Shown: positions 33,571-41,514 of the stretch, piece after piece
How positions within the stretch are numbered: the stretch's first letter is position 1
Layout: each line of letters opens with the position of its first letter
Origin: JACCVL01 sp963695375
Lineage (GTDB): Bacteria > Actinomycetota > Actinomycetes > Propionibacteriales > Nocardioidaceae
Reading direction: 5' to 3'
Assembly (NCBI GenBank): GCA_963695375.1
Contig: OY968767.1
Location: 1,860,001 to 1,924,000, forward strand
Length of the DNA: 64,000 bases
Position numbers and translations under genes: made by a program
Notes under the pieces: generated by a model
Told to the model about the DNA's origin: nothing
The model's database searches: none
The model's input: the letters and a program-made list of their open reading frames with translations, nothing else

Positions 33571-34995
33571 TCAGATGTCGTAGTAGAGCTCGAACTCGTG
33601 CGGGTGCGGCCGCAACCGGATCGGGTCGATCTCGTGGGTCCGCTTGAAGTCGATCCACGTCTCGATCAGGTCCGAGGTGAAGACGTCGCCGGCGAGCAGG
33701 AACTCGTGGTCGGCCTCGAGCGCGTCCATCACGGCGGGAAGCGAGGCGGGGACGGTCGAGACCTCCGCGAGCTCGTCGGGTGGCAGCTCGTACAGGTCCT
33801 TGTCGATCGGGGTGGGCGGCTCGATCTTGTTCCGGACGCCGTCCAGCCCGGCGAGCAGCATCGCGGCGAACGCGAGATAGGGGTTGCTGCTCGGGTCGGG
33901 GCAGCGGAACTCGATCCGCTTCGCCTTCGGGTTCGCGCCCGTGATCGGGATCCGCACGCAGGCGGAGCGGTTGCGCTGGCTGTAGACCAGGCTGACCGGC
34001 GCCTCGAAGCCGGGCACCAATCGGTGGTACGAGTTCACCGTCGGGTTGGTGAAGGCGAGCAGGCTCGGCGCGTGCGCCAGGATCCCGCCGATGTAGTGCC
34101 GGGCGGTGTCGCTCAGCCCCGCGTACCCGGTCTCGTCGTAGAACAGCGGCTCGCCCTCGTTCCAGATCGACTGGTGACAGTGCATGCCCGACCCGTTGTC
34201 GCCGAAGATCGGCTTCGGCATGAAGGTCGCGGTCTTGCCGGCGGCCCAGGCGACGTTCTTGACGATGTACTTGAACTTCATCGTGTTGTCGGCGCTGGCG
34301 AGCAGCGTGTCGAAGCGGAAGTTCACCTCGGCCTGGCCGGCGGTGCCGACCTCGTGGTGCGCCCGCTCCACCTGCAGTCCGGAAAGCTCGAGCGTCTTGA
34401 CGATCTGGTCGCGGAGGTCCGCGTAGTGGTCGGTCGGCGGGACCGGGAAGTACCCGCCTTTGTACCGGACCTTGTAGCCGCGGTTGCCCGCCTCCTCCTC
34501 GGTGCCGGTGTTCCACGCTCCCGCGATCGAGTCGATGTGGTAGTAGCCGGCCTCGGCCTTGGTCTCGAACCGCACCTTGTCGAAGACGTAGAACTCCGCC
34601 TCCGGCGCGAAGAACGCCGTGTCCCCGACCCCGCTGCTGCGCAGGTAGGCCTCGGCCTTGCGGGCGATGTTGCGCGGGTCGCGCGAGTACGCCTCGCCGG
34701 TGAGCGGGTCGTGGATGAAGAAGTTGACGATGAGTGTCTTGGACACCCGGAACGGGTCGAGGTAGGCGCTGCTCGGGTCCGGGAAAAGGGCCATGTCCGA
34801 CTCGTGGATGGCTTGGAAGCCGCGGATCGACGACCCGTCGAACATCAGCCCGTCCTCGAACACCTCGGGACCGAACGCCGACACCGGCACGGTGAAGTGC
34901 TGCATCACACCGGGGAGGTCGCAGAAGCGGATGTCGACGAACTCGACCCCCTCGTCCTTGACGTACTTGAGCAGCGCGTCGGCGTTCTCGAACAT
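33571..34995 (-). CDS. glnA: Type I glutamine synthetase, GlnE-regulated
   Basis: The main 474-residue glutamine synthetase (GlnA1), a dodecamer that assimilates ammonia. Family blocks: 'GLMFDGSSIRGFQAIHESDM' (beta-grasp), 'FFAPEAEFYVFD', 'RAHHEVGTAGQAEVNFRFDT', 'GSGMHCHQSIW' and 'NRSACVRIPI'. The adenylylation site is Tyr402 in 'KDLYELPPDE', the target of GlnE (5429-8356). The ATG at 34995 follows GAGGAGGACGC, and an upstream in-frame extension into the RDD gene is ignored. A canonical four-half-site GlnR-type box lies 89 bp upstream (35084-35121), so induction under nitrogen limitation is expected. It diverges from the RDD gene, a layout conserved in actinobacteria. Confidence 0.97.
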   Translation of the reverse strand: MFENADALLKYVKDEGVEFVDIRFCDLPGVMQHFTVPVSAFGPEVFEDGLMFDGSSIRGFQAIHESDMALFPDPSSAYLDPFRVSKTLIVNFFIHDPLTGEAYSRDPRNIARKAEAYLRSSGVGDTAFFAPEAEFYVFDKVRFETKAEAGYYHIDSIAGAWNTGTEEEAGNRGYKVRYKGGYFPVPPTDHYADLRDQIVKTLELSGLQVERAHHEVGTAGQAEVNFRFDTLLASADNTMKFKYIVKNVAWAAGKTATFMPKPIFGDNGSGMHCHQSIWNEGEPLFYDETGYAGLSDTARHYIGGILAHAPSLLAFTNPTVNSYHRLVPGFEAPVSLVYSQRNRSACVRIPITGANPKAKRIEFRCPDPSSNPYLAFAAMLLAGLDGVRNKIEPPTPIDKDLYELPPDELAEVSTVPASLPAVMDALEADHEFLLAGDVFTSDLIETWIDFKRTHEIDPIRLRPHPHEFELYYDI

Positions 34996-35083
34996 GCGTC
35001 CTCCTCGGCGGGCCGGCGGCGCGGCCAGCGGGTGTGGGTCTGCGGTGTCGGGTTGGGCTCGGGTACGACCGTAGGCAGCAGCG

Positions 35084-35121
35084 GTTTCCCGACGGTCACC
35101 CGCGTGTTTCGACGACGTTAC
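35084..35121 (-). promoter_or_regulatory. GlnR box upstream of glnA1
   Basis: Read on the minus strand the site is GTAAC-n6-GAAAC-n6-GTGAC-n6-GAAAC with exact 6-nt spacers throughout. This is the a1-b1-a2-b2 arrangement known for GlnR at Streptomyces glnA. It lies 89 bp upstream of the glnA1 ATG, in the divergent region shared with the RDD gene. A glnR gene is not in the window. Confidence 0.8.
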
Positions 35122-35154
35122 GGTGCCCGGGCGCCACCGGCTAGCCTCGCCGTC

Positions 35155-35583
35155 GTGAGCAGCGGGGCGGCAGCCGGTGACGACTACGCCGGCGCGACCC
35201 TCGGGCTCCCGGCGGCCGGCCCCGGCTCGGTGGCCCGGCTCGGATCGCGGCTGTTCGGCCTGTGCGTCGACTGGGTGGTGAGCCTGCTCGTGGTGGCCGC
35301 CTTCGTGGGCAGTGAGGTGTGGACCGGGGACGGTTGGGTCCGGGCGGCGCCGCTGCTCGTCCTGTTCCTCGAGCAGACCCTGCTGGTGGGCCTGCTCGGC
35401 ACGTCGATCGGGCACCGGGTGGTGCGGATCCGGGTGGTGGGGCCTTCGGGCGGCCCGGTGGGGCTGCCCCGGGCCGCCGTACGGGCGCTGCTGCTCTGTC
35501 TCGCGATCCCGCCACTGCTGATGGACCGAGACCTGCGCGGCGTGCACGACAAGGTGGCCAGGACGGTCGTCGTGCGCGCCTGA
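35155..35583 (+). CDS. RDD family membrane protein
   Basis: A 142-residue RDD protein with about three membrane helices. 'GSRLFGLCVDWVVSLLVVAA' contains the Arg and Asp of the RDD signature in its first helix, then 'LLVGLLGTSIGHRVVRIRVV' and the C-terminal 'MDRDLRGVHDKVARTVVV'. The function is unknown, though some members affect ion homeostasis. GTG 35155 is 33 bp from the GlnR box and diverges from glnA1. A 32-bp perfect palindrome follows the stop. Confidence 0.85.
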   Translation: MSSGAAAGDDYAGATLGLPAAGPGSVARLGSRLFGLCVDWVVSLLVVAAFVGSEVWTGDGWVRAAPLLVLFLEQTLLVGLLGTSIGHRVVRIRVVGPSGGPVGLPRAAVRALLLCLAIPPLLMDRDLRGVHDKVARTVVVRA

Positions 35584-35610
35584 CCGCCCGCGGCGGCGGC
35601 TGCGGCTGCG

Positions 35611-35642
35611 GCTGCTTTCACGGGGTACCCCGTGAAAGCAGC
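35611..35642. terminator. 32-bp perfect palindrome between convergent RDD and flavodoxin-like genes
   Basis: Two 16-nt arms, GCTGCTTTCACGGGGT and its exact reverse complement, meet without a loop, 28 bp after the RDD stop. In RNA it would make a very stable hairpin, so a bidirectional terminator is the simplest reading. A dimeric-protein binding site is the alternative. Confidence 0.55.
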
Positions 35643-35762
35643 ACCTCGGGAGGCATATAACCCCCGGGCAGCGTGCACAACCCTCGGGCAGTGAGGGCCG
35701 AGCCGCTCTCCGTACGGTCCGGCGAGCCACGCACACGCCCGCCAGAGTCCGGCGACCAGCCC

Positions 35763-36491
35763 TCAGAGGTGGGCAGGACTCCGCCAGCCGAACCGCTCGC
35801 CCTCGTCCCAGGCCGGTCGCTGGTTGCCGTGCACCGCGACCCCGCCCCCGTCCCGCAGCAGCCGGGCCAGATGCATCAGGTTCCAGGTCATGAAGGTGGC
35901 GTTGCGGTTGGTGAAGTCGTTCTCCGGCCCGCCCGACCCCTCGTCCAGGTACGACGGGCCCGGGCCCGCCTCGCCGATCCAGCCCGCGTCGGCCTGCGGC
36001 GGGATCGTGTACCCGATGTGCTGCAGGCTGTAGAGGATGTTGCTGGAACAGTGCTTGATGCCGTCCTCGTTGCCGGTGATCAGCGCGCCGCCCACCCGAC
36101 CGTAGAACAACGACTGGCCATGCTCGTTCTGCTGGCCGGACTGCGCGTACAGCCGCTCGATGATGCGCCTGGTGACGCTGGCGTTGTCACCGAGCCAGAT
36201 CGGCCCGGCGATCACCAGGATGTGCGCCGCCTCGACCCGCGGCCACAGCTGGGGCCAGTCGTCGCTCGCCCAGCCGTGCTCGGTCATGTCCGGATAGACG
36301 CCGGTCGCGATGTCGTGGTCCACCGCGCGCAGCTGCTCGACCTGTACACCGTGTGCGGTCATGACCGCGGCGCAGGCGTCGACCAGTCCCTGGGTATGAG
36401 ACGGCTCGGGCGACCGCTTGAGCGTGCAGTTGATGAACATGGCCCGCAGGCCGCTGAAATCGAGGTCGACAGGCGTGGCGGAGGCAGTCAT
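35763..36491 (-). CDS. Flavodoxin-like NAD(P)H-dependent FMN oxidoreductase
   Basis: A 242-residue flavoprotein of the FMN-reductase/flavodoxin fold. 'LRAMFINCTLKRSPEPSHTQ' is the phosphate-binding loop for FMN, 'HILVIAGPIWLGDNASVTRR' the second flavin loop, and 'GALITGNEDGIKHCSSNILY' the third. It probably reduces a quinone or other small acceptor. ATG 36491 is chosen; 24 codons of open frame upstream show no homology. It diverges from the TadE-like gene. Confidence 0.85.
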   Translation of the reverse strand: MTASATPVDLDFSGLRAMFINCTLKRSPEPSHTQGLVDACAAVMTAHGVQVEQLRAVDHDIATGVYPDMTEHGWASDDWPQLWPRVEAAHILVIAGPIWLGDNASVTRRIIERLYAQSGQQNEHGQSLFYGRVGGALITGNEDGIKHCSSNILYSLQHIGYTIPPQADAGWIGEAGPGPSYLDEGSGGPENDFTNRNATFMTWNLMHLARLLRDGGGVAVHGNQRPAWDEGERFGWRSPAHL

Positions 36492-36629
36492 GTCCCCATC
36501 GTGCCCGGCCACACCGTCCGTCGGGTCGGAACCAACGTCCGATCGGTTGATTTCGGGACCCATCTGCTACTGCCTGCGAGGCCAGGCTCGGGACACTCGG
36601 ACCCGGACATTCGTGGGCGGAGGCCAGTC

Positions 36630-37169
36630 ATGCAGGTTGCGCGCGGCGTGCGTCGATCCGCGCTGTCTCGCAGGAGCCGCGGCGCGGGGCCAGAGGTCGG
36701 TGCATCCGCCGTCGAGTTCGCCCTGATCGTCCCGATCCTGATCATGCTGGTCTTCGGGATCATCCAGTTCGGGCTGGCGATGTCGCAGAAGGCGTCCCTC
36801 GCCAACGGCGCCCGCGAGGGTGCCCGCGTGGGCGCGGTCAATCTGGTCGGTACGCACACCTGCGGCGAGGTCGTCAGCACGGCACGGAAGAACGCGGTCA
36901 CGCTCGGCGTCTCGGAGACTCAGGTCGCCGTCAAGGTCGAACGGCTGTCCGCGGCCGGCGCCGCCAGCCTGGTGTGTTCGGCCGCTGCGGGTGCCGGCAC
37001 GCCCGGGGTCAGCACGTCACCGTGCACCAACGCCGCCGTCTCGGCCGCGACCGAGCAGCGGGTGCGGGTCACCACCGAGCTCCTCGGTCGGTCGATCAGC
37101 ATCCCCGGCCTGCCCGGTGCACCGCTGACGCTCAGGGCGACCGGGGAGTTCCGATGCGAGTACCACTGA
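36630..37169 (+). CDS. TadE-like pilus assembly protein
   Basis: A 179-residue TadE-family protein. The hallmark 'GASAVEFALIVPILIMLVFG' joins a Glu to the single membrane helix (~25-47), after a short basic N-terminus; 'QKASLANGAREGARVGAV' follows as in pseudopilins. The C-terminal ~100 residues would lie outside the membrane with four cysteines. GGAGGCCAGTC precedes the ATG. The next gene is TadG-like and overlaps it. No Tad secretion ATPase or flp pilin gene is nearby, so the pair would depend on genes elsewhere or work alone. Confidence 0.83.
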   Translation: MQVARGVRRSALSRRSRGAGPEVGASAVEFALIVPILIMLVFGIIQFGLAMSQKASLANGAREGARVGAVNLVGTHTCGEVVSTARKNAVTLGVSETQVAVKVERLSAAGAASLVCSAAAGAGTPGVSTSPCTNAAVSAATEQRVRVTTELLGRSISIPGLPGAPLTLRATGEFRCEYH

Positions 37170-38203
37170 TGCGCGCCCGGCGCCGCGGGCAGGAGCACGG
37201 GGCGGCCGCCGCCTTCATCGCGATCCTCACCACGGTCCTGATCGGCACGCTGGCCTTCGTCACCGACTACGGCCTGGCGTACGTGCACGAGCGCGGCCTG
37301 CAGAACGGGGCCGACGCTGCCGCCCTCGCCGTCGCGCAGAAGATCGCGCTCGAGGGGGGTCCGACCGCGTCCTGTTCCCAGCTGGCGGCGACCTACCAGG
37401 CGCAGGGACAGGCGATCGCCGCTGACTACGTCAGCAAGAACCGCACCGCCTCGGACGCCTCCCTGAGCAGCTTCGGCATCAGCTGCAACGCCAGCGGGAC
37501 GATGCTCATCGTCGACGTGGCCACCAGCCAGGACTCGCCCACGTTCTTCGGCGGGATCCTGGGCAAGGATGGCGTGGACCTGGCTCAGAACGCCAAGGCC
37601 GTGGTGACCCCGGCCGCGACCGTCGTCGGACTGCGACCGTTCGCCGTCTGCAAGGGGGTGGCGCTCCAGGCGATCGCGTCGCCGACGATCAACCACACGG
37701 TCCGGCTGGACAACACAAGCTTCGGCTGCGGCAGCGCCTCCGGCAACTGGGGGATCATGGACTTCAACGGCGGGTCGAACTCGACGGGGGAGATCGCCGA
37801 CTGGATCCTCAACGGGTACGACGGCCCGATCTCCAACAACCCGCCGGTCTACCTCCCGGGCAACCCCGGTGCGCCGAACCCGGGCGCGCTGGACGCCGAG
37901 ATGGACTGGCTGATGGGCAAGGAGATCGTCATCCCGGTCTACGACCAGCTGACCGGGAACGGGCAGAACTCGCAGTTCCGGATCATGGGCTTCTTGTCGC
38001 TGCGCATGTGTGGGTACAAGTTCCAGAACAAGCGCGGCCAGGGAGCCTGCTTCAGCCAGCTGGTCGTACCGGTGCCCGAACCACAGAACTACCTGCAGAT
38101 CCGCTACACCGGCTACTCCGCGCTGGGGGACGCCGGCACGACCTGCGTGATCGGCAACATCGAGTGCGACCTGGGCACCCGGCTGTTCAAGCTGGCCGAC
38201 TGA
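37154..38203 (+). CDS. TadG-like Tad_N-domain protein
   Basis: A 349-residue protein with one N-terminal membrane helix ('GAAAAFIAILTTVLIGTLAF', ~17-36) and the Tad_N/TadG block 'YGLAYVHERGLQNGADAAAL'. The remaining ~280 residues are extracytoplasmic with many Asn, Gly and cysteines, perhaps disulfide-linked. Two starts are possible: ATG 37154, with GGGGAG at good spacing (used here), and ATG 37169, which overlaps the TadE stop as TGATG. It is followed by a C-rich stretch and an inverted repeat. Probably part of an external structure with the TadE protein. Confidence 0.78.
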   Translation: MRVPLMRARRRGQEHGAAAAFIAILTTVLIGTLAFVTDYGLAYVHERGLQNGADAAALAVAQKIALEGGPTASCSQLAATYQAQGQAIAADYVSKNRTASDASLSSFGISCNASGTMLIVDVATSQDSPTFFGGILGKDGVDLAQNAKAVVTPAATVVGLRPFAVCKGVALQAIASPTINHTVRLDNTSFGCGSASGNWGIMDFNGGSNSTGEIADWILNGYDGPISNNPPVYLPGNPGAPNPGALDAEMDWLMGKEIVIPVYDQLTGNGQNSQFRIMGFLSLRMCGYKFQNKRGQGACFSQLVVPVPEPQNYLQIRYTGYSALGDAGTTCVIGNIECDLGTRLFKLAD

Positions 38204-38251
38204 CCCCCCGACCGCCCCCCGACAACCCCCCGCCCCCCGCCCGCCCCCCGC

Positions 38252-38305
38252 TCACGATCCGCGGGTTTTTCAGACCCCCGAGGCTGCAAAAGTCGCGGAT
38301 CGTGA
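38252..38305. terminator. Inverted repeat between convergent TadG and DUF4191 genes
   Basis: TCACGATCCGCG (38252-38263) and CGCGGATCGTGA (38294-38305) are perfect 12-nt arms with a 30-nt loop; C-run and G-run flanks could extend the stem. It lies 48 bp after TadG and 44 bp after the DUF4191 stop, as expected for a shared terminator. Confidence 0.5.
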
Positions 38306-38349
38306 CAGTGGGGGGTGGGGGTGGGGCGGAGGAGAGGAGGCGGCGCCGG

Positions 38350-39039
38350 CTAGCGGCCCTGCATCAGCTTGCGCATCCCCTTGGCGCTGGTCGGCACCGG
38401 ACCGCGGGGGATCGGGGCCTGCGGCCGCATGGCGTCCAGCGCGCGCAGCCGCTGGAGCAGGTCGGTCATGTCGCTCGGCGTGATCGACTTGGGCAGCTTC
38501 TGCACGTGCCGGACCAGCTTCGGGATCGGCACGGACCCCTCGTCGTCGCCGGCGACCACCTCGTGGATGGCCGCGTCCTGCGCCAGCCGGGCGTGCTTCT
38601 TGCGCTCGACCGCGAGCAGGTTGCGGACCCGGTGCGGGTTGCCCTCGCCGACCAGCACGATGCCCGGCCGACCGACCACCCGGTGCACCACGTCCTGGTT
38701 CTTGGTGAAGGCGACCGCGGGCTTGACGTCCCACCCGCGGCGGAGCATCTGCAGCGCGGAGGCCGCGGCGCCGGCCTGGCCCTCGACCTGCGCGTAGGCC
38801 GCCTTCTCCACCCGCTTGCCGAAGACCACGATCACGGTGAGGAGCCCGAGCAGCACCCCGAAGGCGACGCCGGCGGCCGGGTGCACCCAGACCCAGCCGG
38901 CGAAGCCGACGACGGCGCCGACGCCGAGGAACAACCCCAGCAGCAGCCAGCCGATCCACGGGTAGGTCTTCTTGGTGATCCGGTACGCCTGGGCGATCTG
39001 CTTGCGGCGCTTGGTCGGGGGAGCGGCAGGAGTCGACAT
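38350..39039 (-). CDS. DUF4191 membrane protein
   Basis: A 229-residue protein of a family found beside lipA in actinobacteria. Two hydrophobic helices lie at ~30-50 ('WIGWLLLGLFLGVGAVVGFA') and ~55-75; the C-terminal ~150 residues are soluble ('QMLRRGWDVKPAVAFTKNQD', 'VGRPGIVLVGEG'). The function is unknown. Its ATG overlaps the lipA stop as TGATG, so it is coupled to lipA. The same reading frame continues open far upstream through lipA into lipB; that is an artefact of lipB having no stop (see lipB). Confidence 0.87.
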   Translation of the reverse strand: MSTPAAPPTKRRKQIAQAYRITKKTYPWIGWLLLGLFLGVGAVVGFAGWVWVHPAAGVAFGVLLGLLTVIVVFGKRVEKAAYAQVEGQAGAAASALQMLRRGWDVKPAVAFTKNQDVVHRVVGRPGIVLVGEGNPHRVRNLLAVERKKHARLAQDAAIHEVVAGDDEGSVPIPKLVRHVQKLPKSITPSDMTDLLQRLRALDAMRPQAPIPRGPVPTSAKGMRKLMQGR

Positions 39040-39986
39040 CAGGCCCGTACCTCCTCGAGCGACGGCGCCCGCGCCTCGAGCGCCTGGGCGTAGAGCCGTC
39101 CCGCCCGGTAGGACGAGCGGACCAGCGGGCCGGACATCACCCCGGCGAAGCCGAGCTCCAGGGCCTCGTCGCGGAGCTCGACGAACTCCTCCGGTCGGAC
39201 CCAGCGCTCGACCGGGTGGTGCCGCAGGCTGGGGCGCAGGTACTGGGTGATCGTGAGCAGGTCGGTCCCGGCGTCCCGCAGGTCGCGCATCGCCTCCGAC
39301 ACCTCGGAGCGCTCCTCGCCCATCCCCAGGATGAGGTTGGACTTGGTCACCAGCCCGGCCGCGCGGCCCGCGCTGATCACGTCCATCGAACGCTCGTAGC
39401 GGAAGCCCGGCCGGATCCGCCGGAAGATCCGCGGCACCGTCTCGATGTTGTGCGCGAACACCTCCGGACGGGCGTCGAACACCGCTGCCAGCAGCTCCGG
39501 GACGGCGTTGAAGTCCGGCGCCAGCAGCTCGACGCCGCAGCCGGGGTTCAGCGCGTGGATCTGGCGCACGGTCTCGGCGTACAGCCAGGCGCCGCCGTCG
39601 GCCAGGTCGTCCCGGGCCACCCCGGTGACCGTCGCGTAGCGCAACTGCATCGTGCGGACGCTCTCGGCCACCCGCCGGGGCTCGTCCCGATCGAGGTCCT
39701 CGGGCTTGCCGGTGTCGATCTGGCAGAAGTCGCACCGGCGGGTGCACTGGTCGCCGCCGATGAGGAAGGTGGCCTCGCGGTCCTCCCAGCACTCGAAGAT
39801 GTTCGGGCAACCGGCTGACTGGCAGACGGTGTGCAGGCCCTCGCCCTTCACCAGCTGCTGCAGCTTCTGGTACTCCGGGCCCATCCGGGCGCGGGTCTTG
39901 ATCCAGTCCGGTTTGCGCTCGATCGGCGTCTCGGCGTTTCGGACCTCGAGCCGGAGCAGGCGCCGTCCCTCGGGTGCGATCGTCAC
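39039..39986 (-). CDS. lipA: Lipoyl synthase
   Basis: A 315-residue radical-SAM enzyme that inserts two sulfurs into octanoyl groups on E2 and GcvH proteins. The auxiliary cluster cysteines are C55, C60 and C66 in 'VCQSAGCPNIFECW', and the radical-SAM cysteines C81, C85 and C88 in 'CTRRCDFCQI'. 'SNLILGMGEERSEV' and the C-terminal 'VEVRS'-equivalent 'GPLVRSSYRAG' with the conserved Arg-Ser-Ser are present. GTG 39986. Downstream DUF4191 is coupled; lipB is upstream. Substrates include SucB/DlaT (42407-44371). Confidence 0.96.
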   Translation of the reverse strand: MTIAPEGRRLLRLEVRNAETPIERKPDWIKTRARMGPEYQKLQQLVKGEGLHTVCQSAGCPNIFECWEDREATFLIGGDQCTRRCDFCQIDTGKPEDLDRDEPRRVAESVRTMQLRYATVTGVARDDLADGGAWLYAETVRQIHALNPGCGVELLAPDFNAVPELLAAVFDARPEVFAHNIETVPRIFRRIRPGFRYERSMDVISAGRAAGLVTKSNLILGMGEERSEVSEAMRDLRDAGTDLLTITQYLRPSLRHHPVERWVRPEEFVELRDEALELGFAGVMSGPLVRSSYRAGRLYAQALEARAPSLEEVRA

Positions 39987-40058
39987 CCGCCCAGCCTACG
40001 CGGCCCGTCGTCGCGCGCCTGACCGCGTACGCGGGCGCAGCCCGGTGTGAGAGTCGCC

Positions 40059-40818
40059 TCAGGGGCGGTGACGCCCGACCGGGCCCGGCGTCAGGACGGC
40101 GACGCCGGGTGCACCGTCGCGCGCCGCCGTCGCGCACGCCGTCGCGCGGGCCGTCGCGGGGGAGGTCCGGCGACCGGTCGTAGGGCTCCCAGGCGAGCAT
40201 CCGCCGAAGATGCGGTGTCACCGCGTCGGCCACCTCCTCGACGGACACCTGCCGGCCCAGCTCGACGCTGAGGGACGTCACGCTGGCGTCGCTGATCCCG
40301 CACGGCACGATCCGGTCGAACCAGCCGAGATCCACGTCGGCGTTGACCGCGAACCCGTGCATCGTGATCCCGCGGGAGACCCGGATGCCGAGCGCGGCGA
40401 CCTTGCGATCGGGGCGCCGGTCGTCGGCCGGCACCCACACGCCGGACCGGCCGCGGACCCGGCCGGTGGGCACGCCGAGATCCGCGCAGGCCGAGATCAA
40501 CGCCTCCTCGATCCGTCGGACGTAATCGACGACGTAGACGTGCTCCGGCAGGGCGACGATCGGGTAGCCGACCAGCTGGCCGGGGCCGTGGAAGGTGATC
40601 TTGCCGCCGCGGTCGACGTCGATCACCGGCGTCGGAGCCCCGCCGTCGTCGACCGGCCGCTCGTGGGCCTCGGTGCGCCGGCCCGCGGTGTAGACCGGCG
40701 GGTGCTCGAGCAGCAGCACCGTGTCGGGGCCCGTGCCCGCGACGCGCGCGGCGTGCAGCGCGCGCTGGCGCTCCCAGGCGGTGAGGTAGTCCACCCGTCC
40801 GATCCGTTGCACCTGCAC
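40059..40818 (-). CDS. lipB: Octanoyltransferase, frame disrupted near the C-terminus
   Basis: LipB moves octanoyl from acyl carrier protein to E2/GcvH for LipA to sulfurate. The catalytic domain is complete (~residues 1-218): 'RGGKITFHGPGQLVGYP', Lys139 in 'RKVAALGIRVSRGITMHGFA', and the nucleophile Cys173 in 'IVPCGISDASVTSL'. After 'LAWEPYDRSPD' the frame enters a 12-bp tandem repeat and then has no stop for ~580 codons, running through lipA out of frame and into DUF4191 in frame. One repeat unit is 13 bp (40114-40126). Removing one base there gives a stop at 40059-40061 and a normal 252-residue LipB ending 72 bp before lipA. The coordinates assume that correction. It may be an assembly error or a real slippage mutation. 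Confidence 0.82.
40114..40162. repeat. Four-unit 12/13-bp tandem repeat in the lipB tail
   Basis: CCGTCGCG begins at 40114, 40127, 40139 and 40151, so the spacings are 13, 12 and 12. The 13-bp unit breaks the lipB frame. Confidence 0.75.
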
Positions 40819-40916
40819 GAATCGAGCCTAGTCGGGCCCGGCCGCGGCCGGCCCGGCGCCGGTTCGGGCCTGTGCACAACCACCCGTACCCGCCTCCACG
40901 TCGGCAGGCTGGCGGA

Positions 40917-41501
40917 ATGACCGCCCCACGGCACCGGCCACACCCCGCCCGCCACCGGGCCGCCACGGCGCCGCCCGCCCGCCGGGTCCGGATCGGCGCC
41001 GTCGGTCTCGCGCTGGGCCTGGCCGCCGGGCTCGGCGTCGCGGTGGGGGGTGGCGACGCCGACGCGCCGGTGCACCCCGCCGAGCCGGTTCCGGCACCGG
41101 CGGTGTCCCAGCCGGCGACCGCGCGCTGGGAGCGGGTGCTCATCAGGCTCGACCGGCGCCGTGAGCGTGCGTTCGAGGTCGGGCGGGCCGGGCTGCTGTC
41201 CCGGGTCTACGAGGCGGGGTCGGCCGCGCTGCGCCGCGACCGGGCGGTGCTGCGGGCGTACGCGCGGCGGGAGCTGACCGTGACCCGGGCACGGACCGAG
41301 TGGCTGGACGTGGACCTCCGGCGCCGGGCCGGGCGGCTCACGGTGCTGCGGGTGGTGGACCGGCTCGGAGCGGCCGGCGCGCGCACCCGCTCGGGCCGGC
41401 TGGTCCCCCTCCCCCGGGACCGGCCCACGACGCATCGGATCGTCCTGCGTCGAGGCGCCGACGGCTGGCTGCTGGCCGACGTCCGGGCGCTGTCCGGTTG
41501 A
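40917..41501 (+). CDS. Hypothetical exported or membrane-anchored protein
   Basis: A 194-residue protein with a basic N-terminus and one hydrophobic segment (~30-50, 'IGAVGLALGLAAGLGVAV'), so it is secreted or anchored. After a Pro/Ala-rich linker, the soluble part (~75-194) is rich in Arg and Leu and ends 'IVLRRGADGWLLADVRALSG', which reads like the last strand of a small alpha-beta domain of the NTF2/Mce-associated kind. No family is assigned. ATG 40917 with GGCGGA upstream. It diverges from lipB. Confidence 0.62.
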   Translation: MTAPRHRPHPARHRAATAPPARRVRIGAVGLALGLAAGLGVAVGGGDADAPVHPAEPVPAPAVSQPATARWERVLIRLDRRRERAFEVGRAGLLSRVYEAGSAALRRDRAVLRAYARRELTVTRARTEWLDVDLRRRAGRLTVLRVVDRLGAAGARTRSGRLVPLPRDRPTTHRIVLRRGADGWLLADVRALSG

Positions 41502-41514
41502 AGGAGGCCGGGGA

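Noticed and set aside
38350..40818. One 822-codon protein fusing LipB to DUF4191
   Set aside because: The middle ~330 codons are lipA read in the wrong frame. The fusion follows from the lost lipB stop; lipA and DUF4191 have their own starts with TGATG coupling.
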